Assembly (NCBI RefSeq): GCF_000004075.3
Contig: NC_026658.2
Coordinates: 25,098,075 to 25,162,074, forward strand
Length of the DNA stretch: 64,000 nt
Direction of reading: 5' to 3'
Origin: Cucumis sativus
Taxonomy: Eukaryota; Streptophyta; Magnoliopsida; Cucurbitales; Cucurbitaceae
The position numbers were made by a program, and so were the translations under genes. Position 1 is the stretch's first letter. The number at the start of each line of letters is the position of its first letter. This document shows, piece after piece, positions 48,369-61,489 of the stretch. The notes beneath the pieces are model-generated. The model had not been told where the DNA came from and did no database searches. It worked only from the letters and a program-made list of their open reading frames with translations.

Positions 48369-50059
48369 ATGGAAGAGAGTAATTCAAAAAGCAAGTTCAA
48401 TAGGGTTTGTGTCTTCTGCGGCAGCAACTCGGGTCATCGAAAAGTTTTTAGCGATGCTGCTCTTGATTTGGGAAATGAATTGGTTAGTTTCTTTTTACAT
48501 TCTCGACTGTGATTGTGTTTCATGTTCATCATTGATTGCGTTATTAGAAAACGTTCCATTATTTTCTTACCCTACGATTCATTGGGTTTTTGTCAGAAGT
48601 CATCTTGTTGTTCTTATTTCTATGTTTCCTATTTACATGAATTACAGGTGCAAAGGAAGATTGATTTGGTGTACGGTGGAGGAAGTGTTGGGTTGATGGG
48701 ATTGATATCCCAAACTGTATACGATGGAGGCTGCCATGTCCTTGGGTAGGATAGAATCACAATTTGGGCAGTTTTTGTATTCCGTGCCTTTCATTAATAA
48801 TGCAAGAATTGAACGCATTTGAAGTGCACATTAATGAGAATTGTTTTTGATTTATCTTTACATGCCAGGGTCATTCCAAAAGCTCTGATGCCTCACGAGG
48901 TATAACCTATACGCTTGTTTGTTTCTTCATTTAGCTAAACTAGTATTCCTTTTTCTTTTTACTGTTTCTATTCTCAGAACTTGTCTTTGTTACTAGTGTT
49001 TCACCTACGATAACTGATCAGATATGACCATTTGTTAAATGTTTTTGATGATGATCCTGGTAGATTTCTGGTCAAACTGTTGGGGAGGTAAGAACAGTTT
49101 TGGACATGCATGAGCGCAAAGCTGCTATGGCTCGAGAATCAGACGCTTTTATTGCTCTTCCTGGTAATTTTATGGAAAATTCGTACCAACAGCTTTCCAC
49201 ATACTTGTACATTATTGTTTATTATTGCAGCAGTTTGTCTGGTCAGTTCATTAGCTAGGAGGATTAGATGTATAATTTGCTTGATTGGATGTATGATTAT
49301 TACTTGCATTAGGAGGATATGGGACGATGGAAGAGCTGTTAGAAATGATAACGTGGGCCCAACTCGGTATCCACAAAAAACCAGTAAGCGTAACCTGTGC
49401 TAATTCTTTGGTTTAAAGTCCTATTGTTAGCCTAGCCAACTTTCTTTTAAGCTTGTACTATGGGTATTGCTCTGTGCAGGTTGGCCTGCTTAATGTTGAT
49501 GGTTACTACAACTCTTTGTTGGCACTGTTTGATAACGGAGTCGTTGAAGGTTTCATTAAACCCGTCGCTCGAGAAATTGTGATATCTGCTCCAACAGCAA
49601 AGGAACTCATGGAAAAAATGGAGGTATCTGACCAGACCTTCCCCATTCCAGTTTTGGCTGAAAGCAATGTAGGAGAACTAAAAAGATATAGAATGAAATA
49701 AACCAAAGCTTACATTCTGACTTGGAAACTTTTTGTGTAAGACTAAGGTCCCTGCAGACAATTTTGATAAGTTTCGTATATCTTTGAGATCCTGCAATGA
49801 GTAGATCTTTACCGGAGTGTTATAACAATATTTTGTATTGACATCTAAAATTGAATTGGAAGTTCAGTTTTGTATGAAATGGCAATTACACATCTGCTCT
49901 CTCACCACAATATTAATCATTCTATCAAGCCATTCTAATTCTGTTTTCGATAATTTTGCTTTCCAGGAACATACTCCTTTCCGTGAAAACGTTGCGCCTC
50001 ACGAAAGCTGGGAAATGGAGCACCTTGGTGATTATCCGAGCCATGAAACTAAACCATGA
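48369..50059 (+). CDS. LOG8: Cytokinin riboside 5'-monophosphate phosphoribohydrolase LOG8
   Basis: LOG enzymes release active free-base cytokinin from its riboside monophosphate in one step, in cytosol and nucleus. Exons: 48369-48482, 48648-48745, 48869-48899 (only 31 nt), 49064-49163, 49313-49383, 49480-49623, 49967-50059; 651 nt, 216 residues. The fold is the lysine-decarboxylase-like Rossmann type: [11 protein letters not shown] near the start, [23 protein letters not shown] and the diagnostic PGGYGTMEE at 114-122, with Glu and the upstream Arg forming the active site. The spellings [29 protein letters not shown] and the C-terminal [13 protein letters not shown] are closest to LOG8 among Arabidopsis LOGs. 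Length equals the family's. Its neighbour to the right is the NIPA9-like gene, as in Arabidopsis. All splice junctions are GT-AG and the frame is intact. Confidence 0.96.
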
Positions 50060-53000
50060 CAGATAAGTGGTAATGGGACTTCCCTTGAGATTCATGATGT
50101 CATCCATCATCATTTTTAATCATGAATGGGAACCTGTTGTGATGGGGCCACGAGTGGTTCATCATTGTGTACTTGTGTTCTTTGTGATTGGAATTTTAAT
50201 AAATACCCCCTTTCTGTTTACAAAGTGCTTGGTTTGTGGTCAATTAAAACACCTATCATAATATCTAGTGGACTGGTCACCACTTCTTAAAAGGAAAAGC
50301 AAAACAGATTAAACAAGCATTATTAGTGCAGAACTTTCTTTGCACTTTGAAGGCCTAGCCCCACACATATAATGTTCTAGTGGACTTGATCAAGAGAGTT
50401 GAAGGAAGACCACATCCTTTCAAGGGATTGACGAATCCAAATAATTGAAAATTGGTTTCATCACTTTGAAAAACGTTTTATTAAATTACAATGACCACCT
50501 TGAAAAAGCCCTTATTTTAAATACAATAGGCATATTCTTCCATTTGAGTCGATATCAAGTGCCAAACTTTATAACTTTTTTTAAAAGGAAAGGGACTAGT
50601 CCTTTAATTTGGACCCAAAAAACTGATGCCCTAGCGTTGGAGTGCAAGTGCCAGGTTGTAGTTGCAGAATTTTTGCCTGAGCTGATGAGAAGTTAAAACA
50701 AGGCACCTAACACTTCGTAGAGGTCAACCTCAGTATATTGTAGTATATTTATACCTTCAGTACATTACACGCCCATAGTTATACAGAGCTTGAGTGACAA
50801 ATCTGAATGATTACAGTTTACGGATTTAGTTGCTTCCTAAACTATACTGTTTGTGAGAATAGTGGCAAAGTTTTTGGGGAGTTTACCTATTTTCCATATT
50901 ATCTTGTTGAGTGCTTCTCTGATTATAATATCAGCTTGTAGTTCAACTTGTTTAAAGGTCCATATTTATAATGAGCTTGATTGACAAATTTGAATGGTTT
51001 AGATACTTCAGCTGTCTTTCAGTTTGAAAATGAATGGATATGATTGCTTGTGCTCTTTTCTTGGACAAAAGAGAATATATATATCTTTTCCTAATTGTGA
51101 TGCTCAACTCATGAGTTAATAGACACAAATATCAAAGCCACTTCATGCAATCAGATTCTCAGATAAGACAGGATGAAAGGAAAAGAAATCAAGTCTCCGA
51201 TTTCTGTGACTTCCTTTTTCTCCTATTGCTTCTTTAGAAAATTAAGTCAATTTTGGAATGTCATTTCGTCTAAAGCTTGAAAATTTACAACTTAACTGCA
51301 AAAAATCCTTTTTAACTTCCCATTAGAAAAGGCACCCAGATGTCCATACACTAACAAACCAAATGTAGCCGGTCCCAAAATTATAGGAAATCCTATGTTC
51401 TGTCACCACCCCTGGAAATCCAGTTCATCATAGGCTAGCTTTATTTGACAAGCTTGGCCTCAAGTCAGTCTACCAAAGTGTCACATGGGTTTCTCAGGTA
51501 TTCGTCCATTCCCACCGCAGATGTAGGGTTCTTGTGTTGTGGGCATCTTTCCCAGTAGTCCTATGACGAAGTTTTGCTATCAATCACTTGTCTGGTTGTG
51601 ATTGGAAGAATCATAAACTAAGGAATTTGGATCTTAAAGCATAGGAAAGAAGTGTTTTTGAATGCTGGGTTTGTTTACATTCCACATTTTTTTCCTTCTT
51701 TGTCGTTAAAGTGATGTTGCTAACACGAAGTAGTCAGTCAGACGAAACAACATGAAGGGCCTGTGTGTACTATATGTGGTGTAAATGAAAATTAATGATT
51801 TTGGCTGTTAATTCTTCCCTTTTCAGGGGACCCTTTCTTTCTGCTATGAGTCCCCACAGGCTATAGAACTGCTTGCTCTCTGCTTGACATGTTTGTTTGC
51901 AATAATGGAGATGATAGAAAGCTGAAGTTATCAGATTATGGATCCATCTCTCTCAACTTTGTCCTTGCACTTGCAGATCAAACATATTTCTGTTTTCCTT
52001 TAGTTGTGTGTTTTTCTTATGAAATGCTGAATGTTATTTCTTTTCATGGATGTTTGAATTATTGGTGTCCTAAGTAGAAAGAAAGAATGGTTGATTGGCT
52101 GGTTAATTCTTGTGATTTTAAACTTAAAAGAAATGGCAGAAGCAGAGATTTGTTACTGTTGAATCCATTTTTCAAATCATTTCCCAGTCTCAGATGTGGA
52201 GACACGAGGAAATTTCCAAGAGTTTTTTTGGTGTATCCCCATTGTCTATGTTCTCTTGGTTAAGATTCCTCCATCTCCCATGGAGTAAGAGTCTGAATAG
52301 TAGATGTCAGTGATGGACCCTATATAAATATCATAAAGTTGAGTGGGAGTTCGAATCCTAGATTTATACTAGATTTAAATTCGTCGACTTATTATTTTAC
52401 ATTTTGGTAAGTAAGCATTAGATAGATTGCTAGTAGTGCATTTTTTTTTCTCTTTATACTCATCGTGTGTTGTTAATAATTGTCTCAAAGAACCCCTGAG
52501 TGCGGCCCTCATAATGGGAGCTTTATTCATAAAACACCCTTTCTTATTAACTCTCTTTTGTTTAGTGTGTGCTTTATTTTTATATATTGTCTTTCTTTAA
52601 AACAACTCAACGTTATTGTGAATTGAGACTAATTTCAAATGGATTCTTAATTTATTTTCCTGGAAAGTATTAAAGTTGAAGGTAAGAAAAACATGAAATA
52701 TGTCAAAATTTGGAAACAAGAGTTGACGTTTCAAAAGCTTAGACTTCAGAAATCAGAGGCTAACAATTAAAAAAAATAAAGTTGAGTTTTTCCCATTTTC
52801 TTTTTGGTTTTGGGGACTAGAAAAAGAAGAAAACTTCAAAATGAAGTACTTTTCTTTTCTTTAGATTGGTAAAAGACCTTACCAATCTAAAGAAATGGCT
52901 GACCACAAAAATGGCAATTCTTTATAATGGAAAAAAAATATATATAAAAAAGTAAATCTCCGAAATAGTAAAAAATGTCCCTACTTTAATAAAACACTTA

Positions 53001-54360
53001 CCTTTCAAATACAATCATTCTAAAATTTCAAAATGCATCATAATTGAATCGCTTTTTTTTCCAAACAAATCAAATTTACTCACAATTTCCTTGAATCCGT
53101 AATTTTCCTCCGAACTTCTTAATTTTTCATCTTCCAAGACCATCACCAACCTTCCCCACCTAATAATAAACCTACATCATCATAAGCCAACGGTCACCTG
53201 TCACTCGCCCCACAGTGGCTTGCCGCCTATCACTTGCCTACCATTGTTTCATCACCGCTACATAGTGGCATCACTATCGCTTGTTTCACTGTGGTTCGAG
53301 ATTGTATGTAGCAGAATAAAAAACATAATACATTTTTTTCTTACAAAATGTATAACAATCCCCCTACTTTTTCAAAATCATATTCAAGAGTGGATGACTA
53401 GATTTTAACCCACGGAGCAAAATATGTTTATTTCAATAATTTGACTACTTCATTCATACATCTAGTTAGGTTTAGGTTTTTTGTGAATTATGTTGTATGT
53501 GAAACAAGTTAGATATAATCTAGAAATTAGACTTTAAAATAATAAAAATGAATGAGATAAAATTACAAATTTTCAAAATTCACCTAGAAAAAAAAACAAA
53601 AATTTAATTTGAAATTAAAATTATAACCAACAAGAAAAGATTAATCGATCAACAAATATGAATGCATATTTTCAAAATCTAACTAAAACTAAATAAATAT
53701 CGTATGTAATATTGATTTTAAAATTCAAAAAATAGAGTAAAGATCCAAATTCGTTACTTTATAATTCCATAACCAACGGATAAAAATACATTGTTTAAAA
53801 ATTTTGGCTTCTTAAGGCTTATCCATGTACTTTATGACCACACAATAATAAATAGTCTTTTACTCTTGAAAAGTCGTAAGCAAAAGAAAACATATTAGTT
53901 AAAATTCTATTAGTCTTCTATTTGTATAACATACACAACTTTGTAAAATATACTTCTAAAAGATATAGTACATAGAGAATAATTAACATACCAATCACGA
54001 CAAACAAGTAAGATCTCAATTGTAACACAAAATGACCCAAGCAACCAGAGTGCTTACTCATATCAGCATCATCCATTTTCAAAACTTATATATTTATTGT
54101 AACGGGTAAAAAATGAATATTAAGAAATGGTCTGAAACATTGAAACAATCAAATCCAATGGGAATTCACAGCATGTCGTGCCTAAGCAAAGGAAGTATAA
54201 TCTAAAACAAAAATCACATTAAAAAAGTATACCCACGAGAAAGTGATTTCCAAATTCCAACTCAGATCCGTATATACGGTTTCATCATACCTGGTCTTCT
54301 CTTCTCCCACATTAGTAATTTTTCTATACATGAACTCTCTGCTTGTCGTCGTGATTTTCA
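50060..54360. other. Gap between LOG8 and NIPA9-like gene
   Basis: 4.3 kb. 50060-52500 is of intermediate complexity but I find no gene or known family in it; it may contain an untraced non-coding transcript. A perfect hairpin sits at 52856-52895. A box B-like GAGTTCGAATCCTAG near 52348 hints at a SINE-like piece. 53140-53290 has GC-richer text with repeated CACTCGCC / TCACTTGCC / TCACTATCGC phrases. The rest is AT-rich. Confidence 0.45.
52856..52895. repeat. Perfect 17-bp inverted repeat with 6-nt loop
   Basis: Arms 52856-52872 (TTTCTTTAGATTGGTAA) and 52879-52895 are exact reverse complements around AAGACC. It would form a stable hairpin in RNA or single-stranded DNA. No following T-run; not a known plant terminator and too short for a standard miRNA foldback unless extended. 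Confidence 0.95.
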
Positions 54361-57091
54361 TCAAGCGTCAGCCTTTGCTTTTGAAGACAACAAATTTTGC
54401 AACGTTGTTGTCTGAATGATTGCACTTGGGCTTGAGTCTCTTAAGCGGACAGCTGATCCAGATCTATGCCCAAAGTTCCTATCAACACCACTTCGCTTAA
54501 AGCGCCGGTATAGCCAAGTAAGGCGTCGGATCAGTCGTGAGGAACTCACGAGCAGAATAACACCTATGATGATTAGCAACCTATACAGAGGAAGATGAAT
54601 GAACACATTCCCATGGCCAGAAACCACTCTTTATCAAGTCTGGTCAGTCATTGTAAACTCGAAAGGGAATTATAGGTAAGAGAGTTTACCATCCCAGCAG
54701 AAGGAAAAGGCGACCAGTTGGTGATGAGGGCAATTCTTCACCCAGGGCGAGCATGCCAGCAAGGACACCAGTGACAATGGATGCCACCGCAGCACATGTA
54801 GAAACCACAATTGCCCTCCCATGTTTTAGTCCCCGAGTCTACTAAAAAAGAAGACAATTAGTCTACTAAAAAAGAAGACAATGAACTAGAAGAACACAGA
54901 CAGAAGTTGATAAAACAACTAACACTGAGTGCAAAATAGAATCGTAAAGAGATCAAATCACCAAGCATTTCAAGTACCTGATAGTAAAATCCTGTAGCGC
55001 TGCAACAAATACTTATCAAGATGCATATGGGAACCAATATTTGGTGGAAACCCTGCTCCAAGAATAAGAATCCCATCTTTGATATTACAGACGCCATCCT
55101 GCAATTCCAGATTTAACTTATGAATTTTGCTATTACGAATCTAAAAGGCCAATTGGATTAGTTCCACTCTATATTTATGCCATATATGTAAAAGACTAAA
55201 CTAACAATTCTATGGTATGCTTATGTTCCAGAAAACCACAACAACGATTATTCAAAATTCTACTTCTCAATGCCTAGTACATTCTGAAGGTCAAAATAAA
55301 AGCAGACTAAGATCCAATTTGAAACAACTAGGATACCACCACAGTCAGGCAGAAGCTCCAATTCCTCACAGTGAAGCAAAGTTCTAATTCCTAATAGTCA
55401 TCCTCTACGACCTTAATGATTTTAAGGAAATGTAATCCATCAAGTAAAAGAGTGCAAACAAGAAAAGTACCCGAACAAAATGCCAGATTCCAAGCCATAT
55501 ATTATTTCTTCAACAACTTCGAATTCCATCTGCAACATACATATGTAACATATAATTTTTCTGGGAGGAAAAGAAAACAATTCAAGTGTCAATATAAAAG
55601 CAATGAATTTACCAACTCTTGTTCTCTCCTTTGACGTTTGTAGAAATGAAGCCAGCCATTTAGAAGAACCTGTTAAAAATATATGCGTAGCCAATCATTT
55701 CTAGATGTCAATTCACTCATCTTTTACAGCCTTATTTACGAAGTACTAGTATGTTATATTTGTTTCTTCAAGCAAGTCCATAAAACTTCTAACATAAATG
55801 ACCAGAGATTGTTATAAAACGTGGGGTTATAATAATATAAGATACCTACAAACAAGATGGTCATGATGAATGCTAGCCATGGCAAATGAAAAACTGATAT
55901 TGCAGAGGCTTTTTGCTCCTCGCCTCCAGCACCAACCCCTAGAAATGGCGAAAATAGCCAAGTAAATTGCAAATGTGTGCAAGGAAGATGAATATTAATA
56001 AAAACTTGGCATACAAGGCATGGCCAAACCTGAAATGCATAAAATAGAGATCAAGAGATCAAACAATAACTAAACTAATAAAGACACAAAGATGAACTTA
56101 CATTACCTATGGTGCCAATACCAGCAAGCATAATCCCCATCCAATCAACAACATTCATAATTTCCTTCAGATAAAAATGTGAAAATATAGAGAGGATGGC
56201 GAGTCCACACCCAGAAACTGGTTGAATTATAGAAACCTGAAATTCAAAAATTAGAAAGGAAATGCATATTAGAGACGAAAATGTGCGCAACATACAAATT
56301 TTCCTGCGAGGTACGGATTCTTGGGAAAAAAATCTATGAAATATTTAGAATCGTAGATTATATGTAATTTTCATAGAGATAAATACGATATAATAAATAC
56401 GACCATAAAGGCGATGCTGAATAAAAGAGGAGACAGTTAGCCATCACAACAGCAATTGATAGTTTCCATCAAATGTAGCCTGTAGGGAGACTATAAAGGC
56501 GCGCTAAATTCATCTAGATCTCAGAACAAAAACAGCATATTCGCTCAATAATGCCTAAGATCCAATCATCGAATGCCAATCAAAAAACATAAAAGAAAAT
56601 GGCGTATGTAGCTGAATAAAAGAACTTACAGGGGCGAGGGATAGCGCTCTCAACATTAAAACGGCTCCAAATATATCCATCAGAAAACCAATGATCCACG
56701 TTTTGTTAAAAGCGTAAGCCCTTATCACCTATACAACACAAAAAACCAACGAGAATTCACAACTTCATTCAAGGAATTCACCAGAAGAAAGCGAAAATAA
56801 AATTCGCTCAAATCTTTAATGGAATCCGAAAAATTAGAGAATCAAAGAAACACCATACTGCAAGCGATCGGACAGCTCAAGGAAGAACAAGAAAACGAAT
56901 CGCATGAAATTAAAGGACCTAGAAGAAAATGTGAAAAAAAAAAAAAACAAAGGTAAGAGAAAGAAAAAGAGAAAGCGAACCTTGAGCTTGAAAGAGAGAG
57001 GAGGAAGAATGACGGTGCCCTTCTTCTGAAGTATTTTGCCAATATTGTTGCCGGCCGCGGCGGCTAAAGTTAAGCAAATCGGTTCCCACAT
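54361..57091 (-). CDS. NIPA9: Probable magnesium transporter, NIPA family (NIPA9-like)
   Basis: NIPA (DUF803) proteins are multi-span membrane proteins related to drug/metabolite transporters; animal members carry Mg2+, plant ones are annotated by similarity. Exons: 57091-56981, 56728-56630, 56236-56107, 55938-55850, 55669-55613, 55529-55471, 55098-54978, 54838-54690, 54580-54361; 1035 nt, 344 residues, nine exons all in frame. The start [112 protein letters not shown] and [19 protein letters not shown] blocks are spelled as I know NIPA9 and give about nine hydrophobic spans. The C-terminus is soluble and basic. Unlike NIPA1-8, this branch is quite diverged, so Mg2+ transport is not certain. 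It is next to LOG8 and a DUF3511 gene, as in Arabidopsis. Confidence 0.93.
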
Positions 57092-58184
57092 ATCTTCCTC
57101 AAAAATCGAAACGCAGAAAACAAAAGAAAGAAAGAATTGGGAAGAAGAAATCAAGAAATCTAAGGGAGAATTAGGATTTACGTTAGAAGAACATTGCCTC
57201 GAAAATTTTTGCGCCAACGACAGAATTTGTCCTTTCGATTTCTTCTTTCTCTCTTTGTATTTCTAATGAAAGCAGGCCCACCAACAAAGCCCATGGGATC
57301 TAATCACGTGCGACTCACATATGTTCTTTCATCTTTTTTACCTGCTACGTGCTACCTTTTTATTGGCTAAGCTTTTTCCTCCCTTTAATTAAAGTTGCCG
57401 GTTCAACCCAACCGAACCTTTTCTATCTCAAATCGAAACCAATATAATAATCACTGGTCGGTTCGGTGGTTCGATTCGGTTTCTTAGATTTAAAATTAAA
57501 TCGAACTGAAATTAACTTTTCTGTTGGGTTTGATTTTGTAAATTATAACACAAGTTTACCAGCCTTTAAATGAACGTCTACTAAATCCGTAGATGAAAGA
57601 AATGTTTATATATCAACGTGTTATGGTGCGAATACATTGCGATTAATAATTTATTAGACATTTTTACTGACTTATATAATTCAATTTCAAAAATGTTATA
57701 TAATATGCAGTTCTACCAGTGAGTTTTGCAATTTGGTTAAAGAATGATGTTTGTGAAATATAGAAAATTGAGAATAAAATACTCTACTTGTTCATTTTTT
57801 TTCTTTCTATTAAAATAACACAGTGGAAGTCAAGCTAATTCATCCTCTTCCAAACAGCAAAGTTGACGATAATCAACAAATAGAGATGCATATGATCAAC
57901 AACAACAACAACAAATCAGCGGTAAAATTTCTTAAAAACTCATTACAAAGTGCAAAGGAACACGCCACCGAAAATTAATTCCAAAAAGTCAGCCAAGCAA
58001 TAAGAAAAAGCAAGATTAAGAATATCCCAAGCTCTACTCGCTTTCGTTCTCCAATTTTGACCCCACGTTTTCCCATCATTCCCTTCCCCCATTGTTGTTT
58101 TCCTCTTCAAATTCGCCTTATGACAAATTATTGTCCCCTTTTAGATTAACCCCTTCAAATCTTCTCTCTTTCTCTCAATCCCCC
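57092..58184. promoter_or_regulatory. Divergent promoter region between NIPA9-like and DUF3511 genes
   Basis: The two genes diverge from this 1.1-kb stretch. It holds the NIPA9-like leader (to about 57260), a piece with CGGTTCGGT and CGATTCGGTTT repeats near 57460-57480 that looks like an old repeat, an (AAC)n tract near 57899-57914, and the CT-rich leader of the DUF3511 gene. No further gene. Confidence 0.5.
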
Positions 58185-58523
58185 ATGGAAGATTACAGGT
58201 ACCATGGAAATGGGTTCAGTGGAGGGAACAATACAGAGTTCAACTATGCCACAAACTCTCGAAATTCTTACGAATTGAGAACATATTCTGCCACTTACGC
58301 ACAAACCCAGATGGAAATCAGGGATTCCCAATTCAAGAAAGGGAAATCTCATTCTGGGTCTGTCTCAAAATCTTGGAGTTTCTCGGACCCTGAATTTCAG
58401 AGGAAGAAGAGAGTTGCTAACTACAAGATGTATTCTGTTGAAGGCAAAATGAAGGGTTCTTTCAGAAACAGTTTTAGATGGCTGAAACGTAAATGCGAAC
58501 ATGTCGTTTATGGCTGGTGGTGA
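58185..58523 (+). CDS. Small DUF3511-domain protein
   Basis: Intronless 112-residue plant protein of unknown function. I place the start at MEDYRYHG (58185) because family members begin with MED-type sequences; a longer frame from 58092 adds 31 residues lacking similarity. The conserved C-terminal block is KSWSFSDPEFQRKKRVANYK followed by a Val-Glu-Gly-Lys stretch, a basic SFRWLKRK segment and the terminal VVYGWW, diagnostic of DUF3511. It is rich in Lys/Arg. Family function is unknown; members are small and often stress- or sink-expressed. In Arabidopsis a DUF3511 gene follows NIPA9, as here. A GTGAGT donor-like site follows the stop at 58544 and may start an intron in the 3' UTR. Confidence 0.92.
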   Translation: MEDYRYHGNGFSGGNNTEFNYATNSRNSYELRTYSATYAQTQMEIRDSQFKKGKSHSGSVSKSWSFSDPEFQRKKRVANYKMYSVEGKMKGSFRNSFRWLKRKCEHVVYGWW

Positions 58524-61480
58524 TCCATTCGGATTTGACTATGGTGAGTCTTGTCTCTCTTTCTCTAATCCTTTCAAGTGCTTTCTTGTAAGTATTGGTG
58601 ATTTTTTTTTTTCAGTTTTAGTTACAAGGAACTTGGAAAATTAATGGTATCATAGTTCTGGATGATACTACTTATGTTGTATGTCTTGTTATTTGATTAA
58701 AAGAGAGGGTAAAAGAAGAGGAGTTTGAGCAATTGTAATGTTCATCTTGATAGAATGTCAGTAAGAACTTTGAATATTCGAATATAAATGGAGCTTTTGT
58801 TGGAAGAAGAATGCATTAGACTCTGTCTGTTGGTTATCTTGTCAAGAATTGAAACTTCATATCTTCCATTTCTCTTTACCTATTTTTCTTTGAAATTCTG
58901 TGACGTGTGAAGAAGCTGAGGTCTATAGAGTTTGAGGCCACTTTGTAATTGTGTTGTTGGATGGAAAAACAGTCTCATATAGTTGTTAGAAGTGGTTAAA
59001 CTCCTTGATTTATAAGTTAGGTAAAATTCTCCATCGGTTGGTTTCTTCGGTTGAATCTAGAAACAAAATCCTACACATTTAGGTCTAAAGTGGACAAAAT
59101 CATATTGAGATGAATCAAGGAGAGAGACATATTGTCTTAATGTTACAGGATTGGGATTAGAAATCAAAATCATGTGTGCTTTAGTCTTTTGTGTTGAATT
59201 GCTTGATGTAGTTTTCTTGCTAAGTTCTTGAGTTGGTCTGATTTTTTTTTTTTTTTACATAGTATTGCTCATCAAAGCCATTAACATAGTATTTGAAGTT
59301 TTGGAACTCATTGTTGAAAGGTTGAACTAGGCACAACAAGTAGGATATCGTTGATGAAGATTGACGTTTATGTACAACGTAGAGACCGGTTCAACCTTAG
59401 ACTTTGAGTTGTTTCACTCTTTAGTTTGATGGTACTTAGAGAATTGCTTTCTATAGTCGAACTAAACCATTGGTTTCATGCCCTGAACAATGCACATTGA
59501 GATCTTATAAGCATTATGTGTTAATTTATTCATCAGTACAGATCACTTGAGCTAGATTCTTCTATTTGTACTATAATTTTCTGCCTGTTGCTGCTGTTTG
59601 TTCACATTCTTGAGTTTCAACAGAAGTTTCAATCAACAAAATGCCTAGGTGGGCTTCAACTCACATGCCATCTCTCTTTTTTATCGCCTCTTGCAATGTA
59701 AAGACAAACAAATTTAGCATTGGAAATCAAGCCATGTAGGACCTTTTTTTAAAAAAATATACATATAGCTTTCTGTTCCCCTTAATTTCCTCAAAGAATA
59801 ATAGTTTTTTTACATTTCCTTTTGCGTAAAAAATGCTCCCAAACTTGTAAAAAAAATGTATTTTTTAAACTTTTGAAAATTCATAGTTAATTTTTATACA
59901 AAAATTGTTAATAGTTTCCATCCGAAACAACCAACCATAAGGATATTTTTGGATTTTTTAAAAAAGTTCAAATGTAATTTTGATATTTATGAAACTTTAG
60001 GGACATCTTTTTTTTTTCCCAAACTATAAAGTTTATGAACATTTTTTTATAATTTAGCCTAAATTTAATTCAAAATGCTGTGATGGGATTGCTCGTAAGA
60101 ACATATTGTATATATTTACCACTATTTACCAATTTAAAAAATGATTAAAAATGATTAGATTTGTGCAATATTAAATTACCAACACCATTGTGGTTGTCAT
60201 TTGGATGATTTGTTTAGAATTTTGTTATTTATTTATTATAATATCAAAAGCTTACCAAAATTTTTGCTGGGCAATAGCAATTTGGACTTGGAAACTCTTG
60301 AGACTGAGAGATTTGTTTGGGCCAAATTGGGCCTATTTCTAGCCTGTTTTAGGTCCATTTCCAATTAGGAAGTGAAGCCCAATGAAAATTTGTTAGGAAT
60401 GGAAAAATGAGGAGGAAAACTTAGGGCATCTTTAATTAAAAAAGAGAGTGAGAATTAGGAATGAAGTCTTGATGGAGAATATTTTGGAGTTCTATCAACT
60501 AATATCCATAATTAATAATCATTTATACATAATTTTGTTTTAAATTTGTTGATATATAACTTTCGCAACATAAACACATTTAAATGCATGGTTAATATTG
60601 AATTAACACTTGTATATTCCTGTAACAAGAGGTCCTAGGTTCAAATCTCTACCTATAAATAAATATGTTAGTCTCAATTTGATATTTGTGGGTCTTATGT
60701 GACAAATTTGAGAATCATTCTTATTATATGGTTTAAAACATCATTATAATATATTTCTAACTTTGGTGGGTTCGGAACTTTTATTTTTTATTTTCTTTTT
60801 GTTTCAATTATTGTATTTGTTTATGCTTTTGTTGGGTTTTATCTATTTAATATTTTTTGTACAATGTTAGTGACAATGAATTAATTGTTTATCTAATTCC
60901 AAATTAATCAAATTTCTAATTTTTTTTCCTCATCCTCAAAGGAAAAAAAATTACAACAAAAATATAGAAATTCAAACCTATTCAATTTGTTTAATAAAAA
61001 CTATATATTTTTATTTGATTTAGTTAAAGAACATATCATATATTGGCCGAAAGTTCACTTTTAACTATGTGAACTATATTCTCTATTTGTTTACATTTTT
61101 AAAAATAAACTTTATTTTATAAAAATGTAAATATTCTAAATTTTAGTAAGGGAAGAAAGTAGAGTAATATAATTAATGGAAATTTCTATGAAAAATATTT
61201 ATTTTTAAATGTCTAGAAAAGCTTGTCTAGACCCAATATGTTTTGGAAATTGTAAAGTTTATTGGTTCAAATATCTTAGTCTTCGTTCTTGTTATACTAA
61301 AAAAGAAAGACTAAACTAAAATTACAATACTGTTATTATTATCGGTTTTTATATTGGGTGGGATGAATGAATCAACATTTTGACGTTGAAGTCGAGTACA
61401 GTAAAATTCTAATGCATTGAACTATGATTAATGGGGAGTTTAACATATAATTGAAAGGAATGAATTGAAAAACTAGATTA
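58524..61480. other. Gap right of the DUF3511 gene
   Basis: 58.5-59.7 kb is of intermediate AT content and probably 3' UTR or intronic; no coding frame. 60590-60660 carries a box B-like AGGTTCAAATCTC and may be a SINE-like fragment. The rest is AT-rich. Confidence 0.45.
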
Positions 61481-61489
61481 AAAGTTTAA

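Noticed and set aside
48172-48696. 174-codon frame across LOG8 leader and first exon
   Set aside because: It runs in another frame than LOG8 exon 1, crosses its intron and lacks similarity; it is leader DNA that happens to be open.
51840-51900. miR156-star-like text (GCTTGCTCTCTGCTTGACATG)
   Set aside because: I found no matching mature miR156 sequence or foldback nearby, so the likeness is chance.
60630-60660. Possible tRNA gene at box B-like AGGTTCAAATCTC
   Set aside because: No cloverleaf could be drawn: acceptor and anticodon arms are missing. At most a SINE-like remnant.
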